A stretch of 64,000 nt of DNA from Chitinophaga terrae (ex Kim and Jung 2007) (GCF_900107795.1 NZ_FNRL01000003.1:1-64000); one strand, 5' to 3'; positions 28,901-38,233 are shown, numbered from the stretch's first letter. Numbers and translations: made by a program. Notes: generated by a model not told the origin, from the letters alone.

Positions 28901-30568
28901 ATGAAAAATTCAATATTGTTTTTCCTGGCGGCCGGATTACTGTTCCAGACCGCCTGTAAAAAAGATTTCCTGGATAGGAGTATCAGCACGGAGCTTACGG
29001 AAAAGGAAGTCTTTTCTTCGTATGCCCGTACGCGTGATTTCCTCGTAGGCACCTATGCCTACCTCCCGGATGGTTTTGGCCGCTTTAACGGCGCTATGCT
29101 GGATGCCGCTACCGATGATGCGGAGTTCACAAATGAGGGGAACGAGATACAGCGTTACAATACCGGTAGCTGGAATCCGTACGTCAATCCCGACGATAAC
29201 TGGAACCGCAGCTATACAGCCATTCGCCGTACCAATCTGTTCCTGGAAAATTCAGGGAATGTGAACCTGGATAATTATAAGCTGAACCCTGCTTCCAGCT
29301 CCCAGGAAACTTATAGAAAAATGCTGGACGACCTGGAACGCTGGCGATATGAAGCCCGTTTCCTGCGTGCATATTTCTATTTCGAATTAATAAAAAGATA
29401 TGGCGGCGTTCCACTCATCAAAAGATCATTGGAGATCTCTGAGAACCTGGACATGGCAAGAACGCCGTTTGATGATTGCGTACAGTTTATTGCCGATGAA
29501 TGTGATTCTGCCGCATTGCACCTGCCGCCGAAAGCGCCGGATGTGGACCTTGGACGAGTTACAAGAGGCGCCGCGCTGGCATTGAAAAGCAGGGTACTGC
29601 TGTATTGGGCAAGCCCGCTGAACAATCCATCCAACCTGCAGGATCGCTGGAAGAAAGCGGCAGCCGCGGCGCATGATGTACTGGCATTAAATACCTACCA
29701 ATTGGAAAATGATTACAAGGCTTTATTCAGGTCATTTACCAGCAAAGAGATCATTTTCGCTCACCGCTATAGCACCAGTAACGACTTTGAGCGCGCTAAT
29801 TATCCTATCGGCTACGACGGCGGCCAAAGCGGCACCACGCCAACACAGGACCTGGTTGACGCATATGAGATGACCGACGGAAGTAAATTCTCCTGGAGCA
29901 ATCCGGTACATGCAGCAGCGCCATACGACAATCGCGATCCCCGTCTTAAAATGACCGTCATAGTGAACAACTCGCAGTGGAAGAACCGCGCTGTAGAAGC
30001 CTGGGCTGGCGGCCGCGATGGAAAAGGGATTGACCGTGCCTCCCGCACCGGTTACTACCTGAAGAAGTATGTGGATGAAAACCTGGACCTGTTGCAAAAC
30101 AAAGCCAGCGTACACACCTGGATACTTTTCCGGCTGGGAGAGATCTACCTCAACTATGCGGAGGCAATGAATGAGGCGTACGGGCCCGACCAGGACCCTG
30201 AAGGATATGGCCTTACAGCCATTGATGCAATCAACAATGTGAGGAAACGGAATTCTGTGAATATGCCACAGTTAATAGCAGGCGACTGGCAAAAGCAATC
30301 GTTCCGTGAAAAGGTGCAGAACGAACGAAGAGTGGAAATGGCGTTTGAGGAACAACGGTACTGGGATGTAAGACGCTGGAACCTGGGAACCCAATTGTTT
30401 AACGGCCCTGTGCGGGGCGTCAACATTACCCGTACGGCTCCGGGAGTATTTCAATATGCCCCGTTCACGTTAGAGTCGAGGGTCTTTCTTCCACATATGA
30501 ACCGCTATCCAATACCGGATGCAGAAAAGATCAAATCGCCCAGTCTTGTACAAACGCCCGGCTGGTAG
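28901..30568 (+). CDS. SusD/RagB-family lipoprotein (locus B, second)
   Basis: The 555-residue protein carries a lipoprotein signal with cysteine in FQTACKKDFLDRS and the SusD blocks EARFLRAYFYFELIKRYGGV, FRLGEIYLNYAEAMNEAYG and NERRVEMAFEEQRYWDVRRW. It resembles the first SusD of the locus in order and wording of these blocks, in line with duplication of a whole SusC-SusD pair. It is followed after 21 bases by the beta-helix/GH43 gene, so the transcript continues. Confidence 0.95.
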   Translation: MKNSILFFLAAGLLFQTACKKDFLDRSISTELTEKEVFSSYARTRDFLVGTYAYLPDGFGRFNGAMLDAATDDAEFTNEGNEIQRYNTGSWNPYVNPDDNWNRSYTAIRRTNLFLENSGNVNLDNYKLNPASSSQETYRKMLDDLERWRYEARFLRAYFYFELIKRYGGVPLIKRSLEISENLDMARTPFDDCVQFIADECDSAALHLPPKAPDVDLGRVTRGAALALKSRVLLYWASPLNNPSNLQDRWKKAAAAAHDVLALNTYQLENDYKALFRSFTSKEIIFAHRYSTSNDFERANYPIGYDGGQSGTTPTQDLVDAYEMTDGSKFSWSNPVHAAAPYDNRDPRLKMTVIVNNSQWKNRAVEAWAGGRDGKGIDRASRTGYYLKKYVDENLDLLQNKASVHTWILFRLGEIYLNYAEAMNEAYGPDQDPEGYGLTAIDAINNVRKRNSVNMPQLIAGDWQKQSFREKVQNERRVEMAFEEQRYWDVRRWNLGTQLFNGPVRGVNITRTAPGVFQYAPFTLESRVFLPHMNRYPIPDAEKIKSPSLVQTPGW

Positions 30569-30589
30569 CTTTATTTCAAAGAAAAGAGT

Positions 30590-33034
30590 ATGAAGTATTT
30601 GTATTTATTGTTCTTCCTCCACTTGTTCCCGGCAGCGGTATTAGCTGAAAATATCTATTACGTTGATGCGATAACCGGGAATGATGAAAACAGCGGCCTC
30701 TCATCAGGGGCCGCATGGAGAACGGTTGACCGGGTGAACCGGCAGGTGCTGAAACCCGGCGACCGCGTGCGCTTTCGTGCAGGAAGGATATTTGAAGGGC
30801 AACTGAAACCGCAGGGGAGCGGCAGCGCTGCCAACAGTGTATTCATAGAGCCATATGGAGAAGGACCGAAGCCCAGGCTGCAGGGAAATGGACAGGAAAA
30901 GGCCACGCTTCACCTGGCGAATTTTCCTTACATCACTGTGCAGGACCTTGATATTTCCAATTACGGCGCAAATCGTATGGCTGGCAGAACGGGGGTACTG
31001 GTAGAATCGAAGAACTACGGAACAGTGAACAATACTGTATTGCGGCGGCTCGTAATACATGATGTGAACGGAAGCCTGGTGAAAAAAGAAGGAGGGGGAG
31101 CAGGGATTACCTGTAATAATGGGGGAGATGGAATCCCCTCGAACTTTAATGGTTTGCTGATCGATAGTTGCTCTATCCTGCGCTGCGAAAGGAATGGTAT
31201 CTTGATTAACGGCAACTGGTCGCGCGAACGCTGGTTCCCGAATAAAGGAGTTGTTATACGGGCTAACCTGATCGAAGGCGTACCGGGAGATGGCATTGTT
31301 CCTATAGGCTGCGACAGCGCGCTTATCGAATACAATGTGATGCGTGACTGTCCGCGCCTGCTGCCCGATGGAGAAGCTGCTGCAGGGATATGGCCATGGA
31401 GCTGCGACAATACCCTTGTTCAATACAATGAAGTGAGCGATCACAAAGCGCCCTGGGATGGGCAGGGCTTCGATTCCGACTGGAACTGCAACAATACCGT
31501 GATACAGTATAACTACAGTCATGATAACGAAGGCGGTTTCCTGCTGGTTTGCAATGATGGCAGCGCCCCACGCCCGCGGAACATTGGCAATAACGGAACC
31601 ATTGTCCGCTATAACGTAAGCATCAACGACGGGTTCCGTACTGCCGGCAAGCATAGCGGGTTCTCGCCTGTTTTTCATATAGCCGGCCCCGTACTGAATA
31701 CGCAGATCTACAACAACGTGATCGTTATGCCTGCCAGTAGGGGTATCGACAGTACCATTATTGAAATGGGTAACTGGGGCGGCTATGCCGACAGTACCCT
31801 GTTTGCCAATAATATTTTCTATACGGCAACAGTGGCGGATTATGAGCTGGCGAAGAGCAAACGGAATATCTTCCTCAATAATCTTTATGCCGGTACCCAT
31901 CTTCAACGGCCTGCCGATAAAAATGCGGTACTTGGCGATCCGATGTTCCTGCAGGTACCAGCACCGGGAAGTGATGGATTCGCTGCGTTGCAAAGTTTAC
32001 GGCTTAAAGCCGGTTCGCCTGCTATCGGTAAAGGGCTTGCCTTAGCTGCGCCGGGAAATGATTTCTTCCGGCAGCCGCTGAACAACGGCACACTCAATAT
32101 CGGTATCGACGGGCAGGCCGGAAACCAATTACCTACGGGCGGCGTATGGTACGATACAGCCGGGGATACCATCAATGCGCATGGAGGCAGTCTCTTGTTT
32201 GATAAAGGAAAGTATTACTGGTTGGGCGAGAAACGGGATAAAAAGAATTCGCAGGGCGTATCTGTTTATTCGTCCGAAGACCTGATCACCTGGAAGAATG
32301 AGGGTGTTGCATTCAGCCCTTCAGCCGATCCCAGCAGCGAAATAGCGGAAGGTTGCCTGATGGAGCGGCCGAAGGTATTATACAACCCTAAAACCCGCAA
32401 GTATATAATGTGGTTTCATTTGGAGCTGAAAGGACAGGGATATAAAGCTGCGCGTGCAGGCGTTGCCGTTAGCGACCGGATTACGGGACCCTATAAATAC
32501 CTTGGCAGCTTCCGCCCTAATGGGAATATGTCGAGAGACCTCACCCTTTTCCGGGATCACGACGGCAAAGCCTATCTCGTGTATGCGTCGAATGAAAATT
32601 ATGATCTGCGGATCGTACGCCTGTCGGCTGATTACCTGCGCCCGACAACAGACGATAGCCTGTTGTTTGCGAAGCATCGCGAGGCGCCTGCCATGTTCAG
32701 GAAGAATAATACCTATTACCTGATCACCAGCGGTTGTACGGGATGGGACCCAAATGCGGCGTCGCTGCACACCGCCAGTTCGCCTTATGGACCATGGAAA
32801 GCTGTTGGAAACCCTATGTTGGGCGATGGGGCTGCGCTTACGTTTAAGGGCCAGCCTGCCTTTGTATTCGCTGTTCCCGGGAAACAGGATGCATTTGTTT
32901 ATGTCGGCGATCAATGGAACCCGCATAACCTGAAAGACAGCCGCTATCACTGGCTGCCTGTAGTATGGCGGGATGGCCTGCCAACCATCCCGTGGCGCAC
33001 AGATTGGACCCCGGTTTTCTTTAACAATAAATAA
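30590..33034 (+). CDS. Secreted two-domain enzyme: beta-helix fused to GH43-like five-bladed propeller
   Basis: The protein has 814 residues and a signal peptide ending in VLAE. Residues about 20-515 are a right-handed parallel beta-helix of the pectate-lyase-like superfold, with repeats such as NTVIQYNYSHDNEGGF and IRANLIEGVPGDGIVPIG. Residues about 520-814 resemble the GH43 branch of exo-beta-1,3-galactanases (subfamilies 24 and 34): NAHGGSLLFDKGKYYWLGE, GVSVYSSEDLITWKNEG, RPKVLYNPKTRKYIMWF and FRDHDGKAYLVY. The usual Asp base of GH43 near the start of the domain is replaced by the AHGG motif, as I recall from subfamily 24. The fusion would join a polysaccharide-binding or -cleaving helix with an exo-acting galactosidase. 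Domain limits and subfamily are estimates. Confidence 0.75.
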   Translation: MKYLYLLFFLHLFPAAVLAENIYYVDAITGNDENSGLSSGAAWRTVDRVNRQVLKPGDRVRFRAGRIFEGQLKPQGSGSAANSVFIEPYGEGPKPRLQGNGQEKATLHLANFPYITVQDLDISNYGANRMAGRTGVLVESKNYGTVNNTVLRRLVIHDVNGSLVKKEGGGAGITCNNGGDGIPSNFNGLLIDSCSILRCERNGILINGNWSRERWFPNKGVVIRANLIEGVPGDGIVPIGCDSALIEYNVMRDCPRLLPDGEAAAGIWPWSCDNTLVQYNEVSDHKAPWDGQGFDSDWNCNNTVIQYNYSHDNEGGFLLVCNDGSAPRPRNIGNNGTIVRYNVSINDGFRTAGKHSGFSPVFHIAGPVLNTQIYNNVIVMPASRGIDSTIIEMGNWGGYADSTLFANNIFYTATVADYELAKSKRNIFLNNLYAGTHLQRPADKNAVLGDPMFLQVPAPGSDGFAALQSLRLKAGSPAIGKGLALAAPGNDFFRQPLNNGTLNIGIDGQAGNQLPTGGVWYDTAGDTINAHGGSLLFDKGKYYWLGEKRDKKNSQGVSVYSSEDLITWKNEGVAFSPSADPSSEIAEGCLMERPKVLYNPKTRKYIMWFHLELKGQGYKAARAGVAVSDRITGPYKYLGSFRPNGNMSRDLTLFRDHDGKAYLVYASNENYDLRIVRLSADYLRPTTDDSLLFAKHREAPAMFRKNNTYYLITSGCTGWDPNAASLHTASSPYGPWKAVGNPMLGDGAALTFKGQPAFVFAVPGKQDAFVYVGDQWNPHNLKDSRYHWLPVVWRDGLPTIPWRTDWTPVFFNNK

Positions 33035-33088
33035 AATGTTATGGCTACAGATCACAGATAGAATTTCCAAAAACTCAAAATCCACATT

Positions 33089-33943
33089 ATGAAATCTGTT
33101 ACGAACCTACTAATGGCAGGACTTAGTGTAATACTATTTTCCTGCGAGAAAAGTGAACCCGAAAAACTGAATGCTGCTCCTGTTGCCAAAGCGGAAGCGG
33201 ATACCAACGGGAAGGCCCGTTTGGCCTCCACATGGGAAACGGTGATCGACCAGTCGACCTTCGCCAATTATACAGCGTTTGAGGCGGCCTGGAATTACCT
33301 TTATCCCTGGGGCAGCGATCATAACGGCTCTGCCAGGATGTATGGCAGCAGTACCGATCATAACCACATCTACCTGCAGGATAGCGTACTAACTATAAAG
33401 GCTACACGCATTACCTGGGATGAAGGCAGCAGTCCCCATGATCCCTGGTTGCCCATCCACTATCATTCGGGCGCTATTCATGCAAAAACCAATGTAGTGA
33501 TCAACGACCAGTTCCCGGATTGGGAAGTGAAATGCGATTTCCAGGTGCCCACAGTAAAAGGCTCCTGGCCTGCATTCTGGCTTACTGCTGTAAACAGCTG
33601 GCCGCCGGAAAGCGATATAATGGAGTTTAAAGGAAATTCAGTGAACTGGCAGAATACCTTCCGCACGCCATCCGATGTATCTACCCAGCAAACCACTGTA
33701 TCCGGCGCCGGTAGCTGGCATAACTACAGGGCCTGGATCACGAAGACGAGTCCTACAAATGTAGATATTCACTACTACATCGATGGAGTGTGGAAAGCGA
33801 AGCATTCCGCAAATTTTGTCGATAAGCCGATGTATATCATTATCAACCTGCAGATGGAAGGTTCCAGCGGCAGTCCCGGCCCCACGGCAGACACCTACCT
33901 GAAAGCGCGGAATATTTATATAGGCCGTACACGGGCGTTTTAA
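33089..33943 (+). CDS. GH16-family endo-glycanase lipoprotein
   Basis: The 284-residue protein starts with a lipoprotein signal (cysteine in LFSCEKSE), so it is probably attached to the outer membrane. The jelly-roll domain (about 55-284) contains the GH16 catalytic signature E-x-D-x-x-E as Glu174, Asp176 and Glu179 in PESDIMEF, and flanking GSWPAFWLT. GH16 enzymes cut beta-1,3- or beta-1,4-glucans and galactans at internal sites. It is the last gene of locus B, 54 bases after the GH43 fusion, and would make the oligosaccharides taken up by the SusC/SusD pairs. Confidence 0.85.
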   Translation: MKSVTNLLMAGLSVILFSCEKSEPEKLNAAPVAKAEADTNGKARLASTWETVIDQSTFANYTAFEAAWNYLYPWGSDHNGSARMYGSSTDHNHIYLQDSVLTIKATRITWDEGSSPHDPWLPIHYHSGAIHAKTNVVINDQFPDWEVKCDFQVPTVKGSWPAFWLTAVNSWPPESDIMEFKGNSVNWQNTFRTPSDVSTQQTTVSGAGSWHNYRAWITKTSPTNVDIHYYIDGVWKAKHSANFVDKPMYIIINLQMEGSSGSPGPTADTYLKARNIYIGRTRAF

Positions 33944-33983
33944 ACTATTGATCTGTAGCTGTAATATTTTTGATGAGGAATGG

Positions 33984-34025
33984 AAGTGCCGCGGGAGTAA
34001 CAAACCCGCGGCACTTTATTTTTAA
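33984..34025 (+). terminator. Terminator of locus B
   Basis: A perfect 12-bp GC-rich stem (33984-33995 with 34005-34016) is followed by TTTATTTTTAATT. It lies 40 bases after the GH16 stop. Confidence 0.9.
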
Positions 34026-34076
34026 TTCCGGATACCTCCATTTGCTCATCCTGTTTTTCATCCGTATTTTTCCATT

Positions 34077-35246
34077 ATGGAAAAACTACCATTCGAACTC
34101 TCGAACCACGAACGCAAATACCTTGGATTAGCCCCAGTAGAAGATCATTGGGAACTTGTCAGGCTGGGGGAGATGTACCTGTATTTTGATGGCGATATTA
34201 TAAGGAAGAAAATATCTTTTGCAGATAACCAGTATCGTGAAGACGAATTAGCGGAAACCACGGCTGAAAACAGGACCATCCTGCTGCCGAAAACTGCCAA
34301 AGGAAAACCCAAAAAACTGAATTTTACTGCCACGCAGTCATTCAGTCCATTCGGCGTTTACTTCCTGTTCTCTCCGGCCGGCTATATTTCCATCGCTAAT
34401 TATACCACGCAAACAACTTACTACTACGACAATTTAGGCGATAATAAAACGTTGCCCGACCTGAAAGAGTGGCTGGATAAGTGGGTTTCAGAAACCACGC
34501 CAGCCGACCTGGAGGAAATCGCTGCTTTCAGCAAGGCGGAACGTAAGCACTGCAAATACAAGGAAGGCGATTTCTTTGCATTCAAAATAGGGCGCAGGGA
34601 ATGGGGCTTTGGCCGGATACTTATGGATGTATCGAAACGTAGAAAGGCTCCCGGTTTCGGGAATAAGAAACATTATGGTCTTGTTCACCTGATGGGGAAG
34701 CCGCTTATTGTTAAAGTATATCATTATATCAGCGATACCCCTGATGTAAACCTGGATGAACTCAGGAAAAAGCCCGCCCAACCTTCGCAGGCGATTATGG
34801 ACAATCATTTCTATTACGGTGAAAAACCAATTATCGGCAACAGGCCGGTGGAGCCGGAAGAGGAAGATATGATCATATCGTATGGCCGCAGTATCAACTA
34901 TTCCGATCCTGATACTGTTTATCTCCAGTATGGAATGATCTATAAAGAAACCACTATTTCGCAGTTTAACCGCTACCTGAAAGAGGAAGGGGGGGATGGA
35001 GGATATGGTATGGATAACCCTTACAGCAACAGCGGGGTAAGTTTTGGGCTGGATATCCCTAAGTTGCGCGAATGTATCGCAGCCGGTTCTAATGATCCCT
35101 ACTGGGGCGCCAATAGTTATTCCGCCAGCGGCGATCTTCGTAATCCTGCCAATGAGGCTATAAAGGCGGAGATCTTTCGTTTCTTCGGGTTAGAACCTGA
35201 TAAAGGTTATAAAGAGAACTTGTTTTCTTATGATGGGGAGATTTAA
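34077..35246 (+). CDS. Protein with Imm26-like domain
   Basis: The 389-residue protein has no signal peptide. Residues about 160-240 contain KYKEGDFFAFKIGRREWGFG followed by RIL and GLVHLMGKPLIV, which matches the immunity protein 26 (Imm26, PF15428) pattern of a small beta domain. Residues 1-150 and the C-terminal third (rich in Tyr, Gly and Asn) are not recognised. Imm26 proteins were described as antidotes in polymorphic toxin systems, but many members stand alone, as here: no toxin gene is adjacent. The gene lies between two terminators (34025 and 35285) and is therefore a separate unit. The domain call is from the motif only. Confidence 0.6.
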   Translation: MEKLPFELSNHERKYLGLAPVEDHWELVRLGEMYLYFDGDIIRKKISFADNQYREDELAETTAENRTILLPKTAKGKPKKLNFTATQSFSPFGVYFLFSPAGYISIANYTTQTTYYYDNLGDNKTLPDLKEWLDKWVSETTPADLEEIAAFSKAERKHCKYKEGDFFAFKIGRREWGFGRILMDVSKRRKAPGFGNKKHYGLVHLMGKPLIVKVYHYISDTPDVNLDELRKKPAQPSQAIMDNHFYYGEKPIIGNRPVEPEEEDMIISYGRSINYSDPDTVYLQYGMIYKETTISQFNRYLKEEGGDGGYGMDNPYSNSGVSFGLDIPKLRECIAAGSNDPYWGANSYSASGDLRNPANEAIKAEIFRFFGLEPDKGYKENLFSYDGEI

Positions 35247-35284
35247 TAATTCTTGTAATAGTTCCGGCAAATCATTCATTATAC

Positions 35285-35315
35285 TAAAAGAGGTTGCATT
35301 TTGCAACCTCTTTTA
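35285..35315. terminator. Bidirectional terminator
   Basis: A perfect 14-bp stem (35285-35298 with 35302-35315) with a 3-base loop, ending in a T-run on either strand, separates the converging Imm26-like and PhyH genes. Confidence 0.85.
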
Positions 35316-35327
35316 CATGTAGTATCT

Positions 35328-36107
35328 CTATTCTAAAGCCAAACGAATAGCCTGTTCAACCGGTGTGTAACTGCCTGCGGAATCCGAGATCGACAGTTCG
35401 CTCTTCAACAGTAAAGGCGGTTGTGCCATAAACTTAGGATTAGTTCCCCTATGCGGTTGAGCTGCATGAACTATGAATGGGTGACACAGGTAGATGGTAC
35501 CAGCTTTACCTGTTGCGTAAACCTTTTTCCTTTCAGGGAGTTCATCTAGCTTACCTGCAAGCTCCATAAAGGAAAGACCCCAATCGCCCTCCTTCGATAA
35601 CAGCCTGGCCACATCCATATGAGAACCTTCGTAAATGATCGTTGGTGCATCAGCTTCACTGACATCTGAATATAGCACAAGCATTAATAAGGCCCGCCCT
35701 TTTGACCGGATGTTGACACGCCATTCAAAGAAGTTATTAGGATCATTTCCGGGAAAACCTGCATCTACGTGTTTACCGGTATCATTGGGCTGGCGGGCAG
35801 ACGGGAATCTAACCGGGAATGTCCCAACGTTTCGACAGGGTATCCATTTATCTTTGCCGATCAATTGGTCAAAGATCGAATGCAGTTTTTCGTGGTTCAG
35901 CGACGCTATGAAGGGTTGCTGAGTGTACATGCCCAAACGTATAACCGGTTCAGTCCAGGTGGCCGGATCAAACCTGTTGCAAGGCAGATCGTTCCACAGG
36001 ATATCAACAGCTGCATCTGCAATTTCCCTTGAAAACGCGTTATCTACGCGTATAAAACCATTCAGAACAAATTGTTCTATTTCTTTTTTACTTAGTAATT
36101 CTGGCAT
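35328..36107 (-). CDS. Phytanoyl-CoA dioxygenase (PhyH) family protein
   Basis: The 259-residue cytoplasmic protein fits the Fe(II)/2-oxoglutarate-dependent oxygenases of the PhyH family. The metal-binding H-x-D is His113 and Asp115 in GKHVDAGFPG, and the distal histidine with the 2-oxoglutarate-binding arginine is in HPFIVHAAQPHRGTNPKF near residues 210-230. Family members hydroxylate lipids, amino acids or secondary metabolites, and the substrate cannot be guessed. Start: an ATG at 36113 is also in frame two codons upstream. The gene stands alone between a terminator and a divergent gene. Confidence 0.8.
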   Translation of the reverse strand: MPELLSKKEIEQFVLNGFIRVDNAFSREIADAAVDILWNDLPCNRFDPATWTEPVIRLGMYTQQPFIASLNHEKLHSIFDQLIGKDKWIPCRNVGTFPVRFPSARQPNDTGKHVDAGFPGNDPNNFFEWRVNIRSKGRALLMLVLYSDVSEADAPTIIYEGSHMDVARLLSKEGDWGLSFMELAGKLDELPERKKVYATGKAGTIYLCHPFIVHAAQPHRGTNPKFMAQPPLLLKSELSISDSAGSYTPVEQAIRLALE

Positions 36108-36182
36108 AACCATTTATAAGTGTGGGCTGGCAGATGGTGCAATAATAGTTTATTGACCAAGCCGCTGGCTTAATTGTTATTA

Positions 36183-37076
36183 ATGAAGTTTAAAAAACGA
36201 GGATCTGCACTGTGCCGACACACGGTGCATTGCTTAAGAACTAAGCCTGGAAGGAGTTTTATAACATTACAGTCATTCTCATACGATAAAAATAAACTTT
36301 ATTCCTCATACCTCCAAGCTTGGGGTATGTTTAAAGAGTTATTTCCCTTATCCCCGGAGTTTCTGTATCTTAAATATAGGTTTGTCGATACACCGGCTAT
36401 TCAAATCCTTAAACCAATTCAGATCATGGAACCAGCATTCATATATAGACTCCTGGAAAAAATACATGAGTTCTACCCCGTAGGAATGCAGCGGCTCACC
36501 GGTTACCCTGGCGAAAAAAGAATGATGGAGATTATTGAAAAGAAAATCAATGCACTTATCAATGAGGAACAGACTGAGTGGACAGCTCTTTTTCATTCCT
36601 TAAAAAAACTGGCTGCAAATTACCAGGTAATAGACAATTCTGCACGCCAATTTCCGTCTTATACAATGTCTGTTCTTTATGAAGAAGCCGGTTCCGGGGA
36701 GCTGAATCGAAGAACAGAGATCGTTTTTACAATATCGCTGCTATGTGAATATTATACCTGCTTTATCCATGATTTTTACCGGATAGATTCTCAAATACTT
36801 TTTTCCCAGCGCAGGAAGATATACTCTACTAATGTTGTTTCACTTGAAAATCACTTATCTTTTGAAAAGGCGAAACCAATAATCGAAAGGGCGGACGCAG
36901 AAATCAGAAAATTTTTTCCTGGGCATACTTATGTTAACCATGCATCGCTTTTCTATAATAAAATTAATGGAGCGGTTCCTTTTGGAGCAATAGAAGATAT
37001 GCCTGCTCAGCCATATTCCATTTATCACTTTTTGTTTGATGGATATTTCGCAAAGGAACCGAATATCACGGCCTGA
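36183..37076 (+). CDS. Unrecognised protein
   Basis: The 297-residue open frame starts at ATG 36183 (a TTG at 36174 is in frame). It has no signal peptide or membrane helix and I recognise no family. The sequence is rich in Phe, Tyr, Ile and Lys, with helical stretches such as MEIIEKKINALINEEQTEWT and EIVFTISLLCEYYT. The DNA is visibly richer in A and T than the loci on the left, which suggests a separate origin. Directly after the stop another frame stays open to 37239 (ISRPDINAQISYQLQKNDVE and on), so the 3' end could be frameshifted or a small second gene could follow. Real coding is likely from the length and lack of a longer competitor. Confidence 0.5.
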   Translation: MKFKKRGSALCRHTVHCLRTKPGRSFITLQSFSYDKNKLYSSYLQAWGMFKELFPLSPEFLYLKYRFVDTPAIQILKPIQIMEPAFIYRLLEKIHEFYPVGMQRLTGYPGEKRMMEIIEKKINALINEEQTEWTALFHSLKKLAANYQVIDNSARQFPSYTMSVLYEEAGSGELNRRTEIVFTISLLCEYYTCFIHDFYRIDSQILFSQRRKIYSTNVVSLENHLSFEKAKPIIERADAEIRKFFPGHTYVNHASLFYNKINGAVPFGAIEDMPAQPYSIYHFLFDGYFAKEPNITA

Positions 37077-37213
37077 TATCAATGCTCAAATATCTTATCA
37101 ATTGCAAAAGAATGATGTTGAGAAATTGATATATGATATGTTGCTTGGTCGCTTTCAATCAGGCTCGTTGCTGCTTTTTACAGTCCGGGCAACCAGGGAG
37201 AGTATTTCATTGC

Positions 37214-38233
37214 TTATTTTAGCCGGAGTTGCTGCATGAAGCGATACAATTCCGATGCTTTGGGTTCTTCATCGGTTTCGGCCATGACGAAAATAACCCG
37301 GTCGCCCTTTACGAAATACCGGAAAAAAATATGATTTTCAATGCTCACCTCTTTCGTGTCTTCGTCATATTCAGGTTCGATAGCATAAAAACCGTTGCCT
37401 TCCTGCTCCACGATATAGCGTTCTTTGCTGTTGATATATTCCTGCAGGTTAAATGTACGGCCTTCAGCGGGTACTACGAAGCAGGTAGCCTCCGTATTGG
37501 TTGAAGGTTCCTGGTATAGCTTGAAGACGTTGTTGTGTGAGAAGGTACCGGCATCGAAGGGGCCAAATCGATGCACCTCAAAGTCGCCCGATTCCCGTAC
37601 GTCATATCCTTTGGGCGCCAGGAGGGTAATAGAACCCAAACTGCCTTGCAGTACAATTTCTTTGAGCGCGCCTGTTGTTGAGGGTTGCTTCCAGGCAGCC
37701 CTTTGTTTGTATGTTTCCAGGAACCGTTGCTTTGCTCCCTCTCTTACCTTTTCTTCCTGTATATCGGCCTCCACTCTTTTCGCGTATTGTTCGGGGGTTA
37801 TAAGTTTGTATTCAGCTACGAACCGTTTGTCATTGTCCAGCGTACCGAAGTATTCGAAATGAACGACCAGTTTGCTTTCGGAAACTTCGATACCCGTGAT
37901 CGAATCAAGATAAGTATTGTTGAAGCCTGCGGCTGCTGCGCCAGGTCCGGCTTTTTCGCCGGTCATTGTTATGAATTCCGCTAGGGTGATAGATTTCTTT
38001 TGAGGATAGCTGAAAGTTAGCCGGTCGCCTTCCTTTATAAAATAAGGATTGCGCTCGGCAGCATGTTCCATCATGGAAAGGGTAGCGCCATACATTGCCT
38101 TGCCATCCACTCTTTTTAAGTTCGACAATTTCCAATATGTGTTTCCGGAAGCCTGTCCGCTACCGGTCATGGTTAAACTGAATAAAAGCCAGGTTAATAA
38201 AGTCCGGATGCCGGGTATGTATCTGTTTTGCAT
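37214..38233 (-). CDS. Secreted protein of unknown function
   Basis: From the ATG at 38233 the protein has 339 residues with a signal peptide (core LLTWLLFSLTMTGSGQA). The mature part is soluble, with charged helical text (EEKVREGAKQRFLETYKQR) in the middle and a C-terminal part (about 190-339) starting GSITLLAPKGYDVRESGDFE and containing ENHIFFRYFVKGDRVIFVM, which reads like a beta-rich domain. I do not recognise a family. It stands alone on the minus strand and partly overlaps a doubtful open frame at 37036-37239 on the other strand. No function is proposed. Confidence 0.65.
   Translation of the reverse strand: MQNRYIPGIRTLLTWLLFSLTMTGSGQASGNTYWKLSNLKRVDGKAMYGATLSMMEHAAERNPYFIKEGDRLTFSYPQKKSITLAEFITMTGEKAGPGAAAAGFNNTYLDSITGIEVSESKLVVHFEYFGTLDNDKRFVAEYKLITPEQYAKRVEADIQEEKVREGAKQRFLETYKQRAAWKQPSTTGALKEIVLQGSLGSITLLAPKGYDVRESGDFEVHRFGPFDAGTFSHNNVFKLYQEPSTNTEATCFVVPAEGRTFNLQEYINSKERYIVEQEGNGFYAIEPEYDEDTKEVSIENHIFFRYFVKGDRVIFVMAETDEEPKASELYRFMQQLRLK

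Noticed and set aside
30704..31993. Long open frame on the minus strand (429 codons) opposite the beta-helix gene
   Set aside because: No signal peptide or recognisable domain. The plus-strand frame has clear domain text and fits the operon, so this is an antisense shadow in GC-biased DNA.
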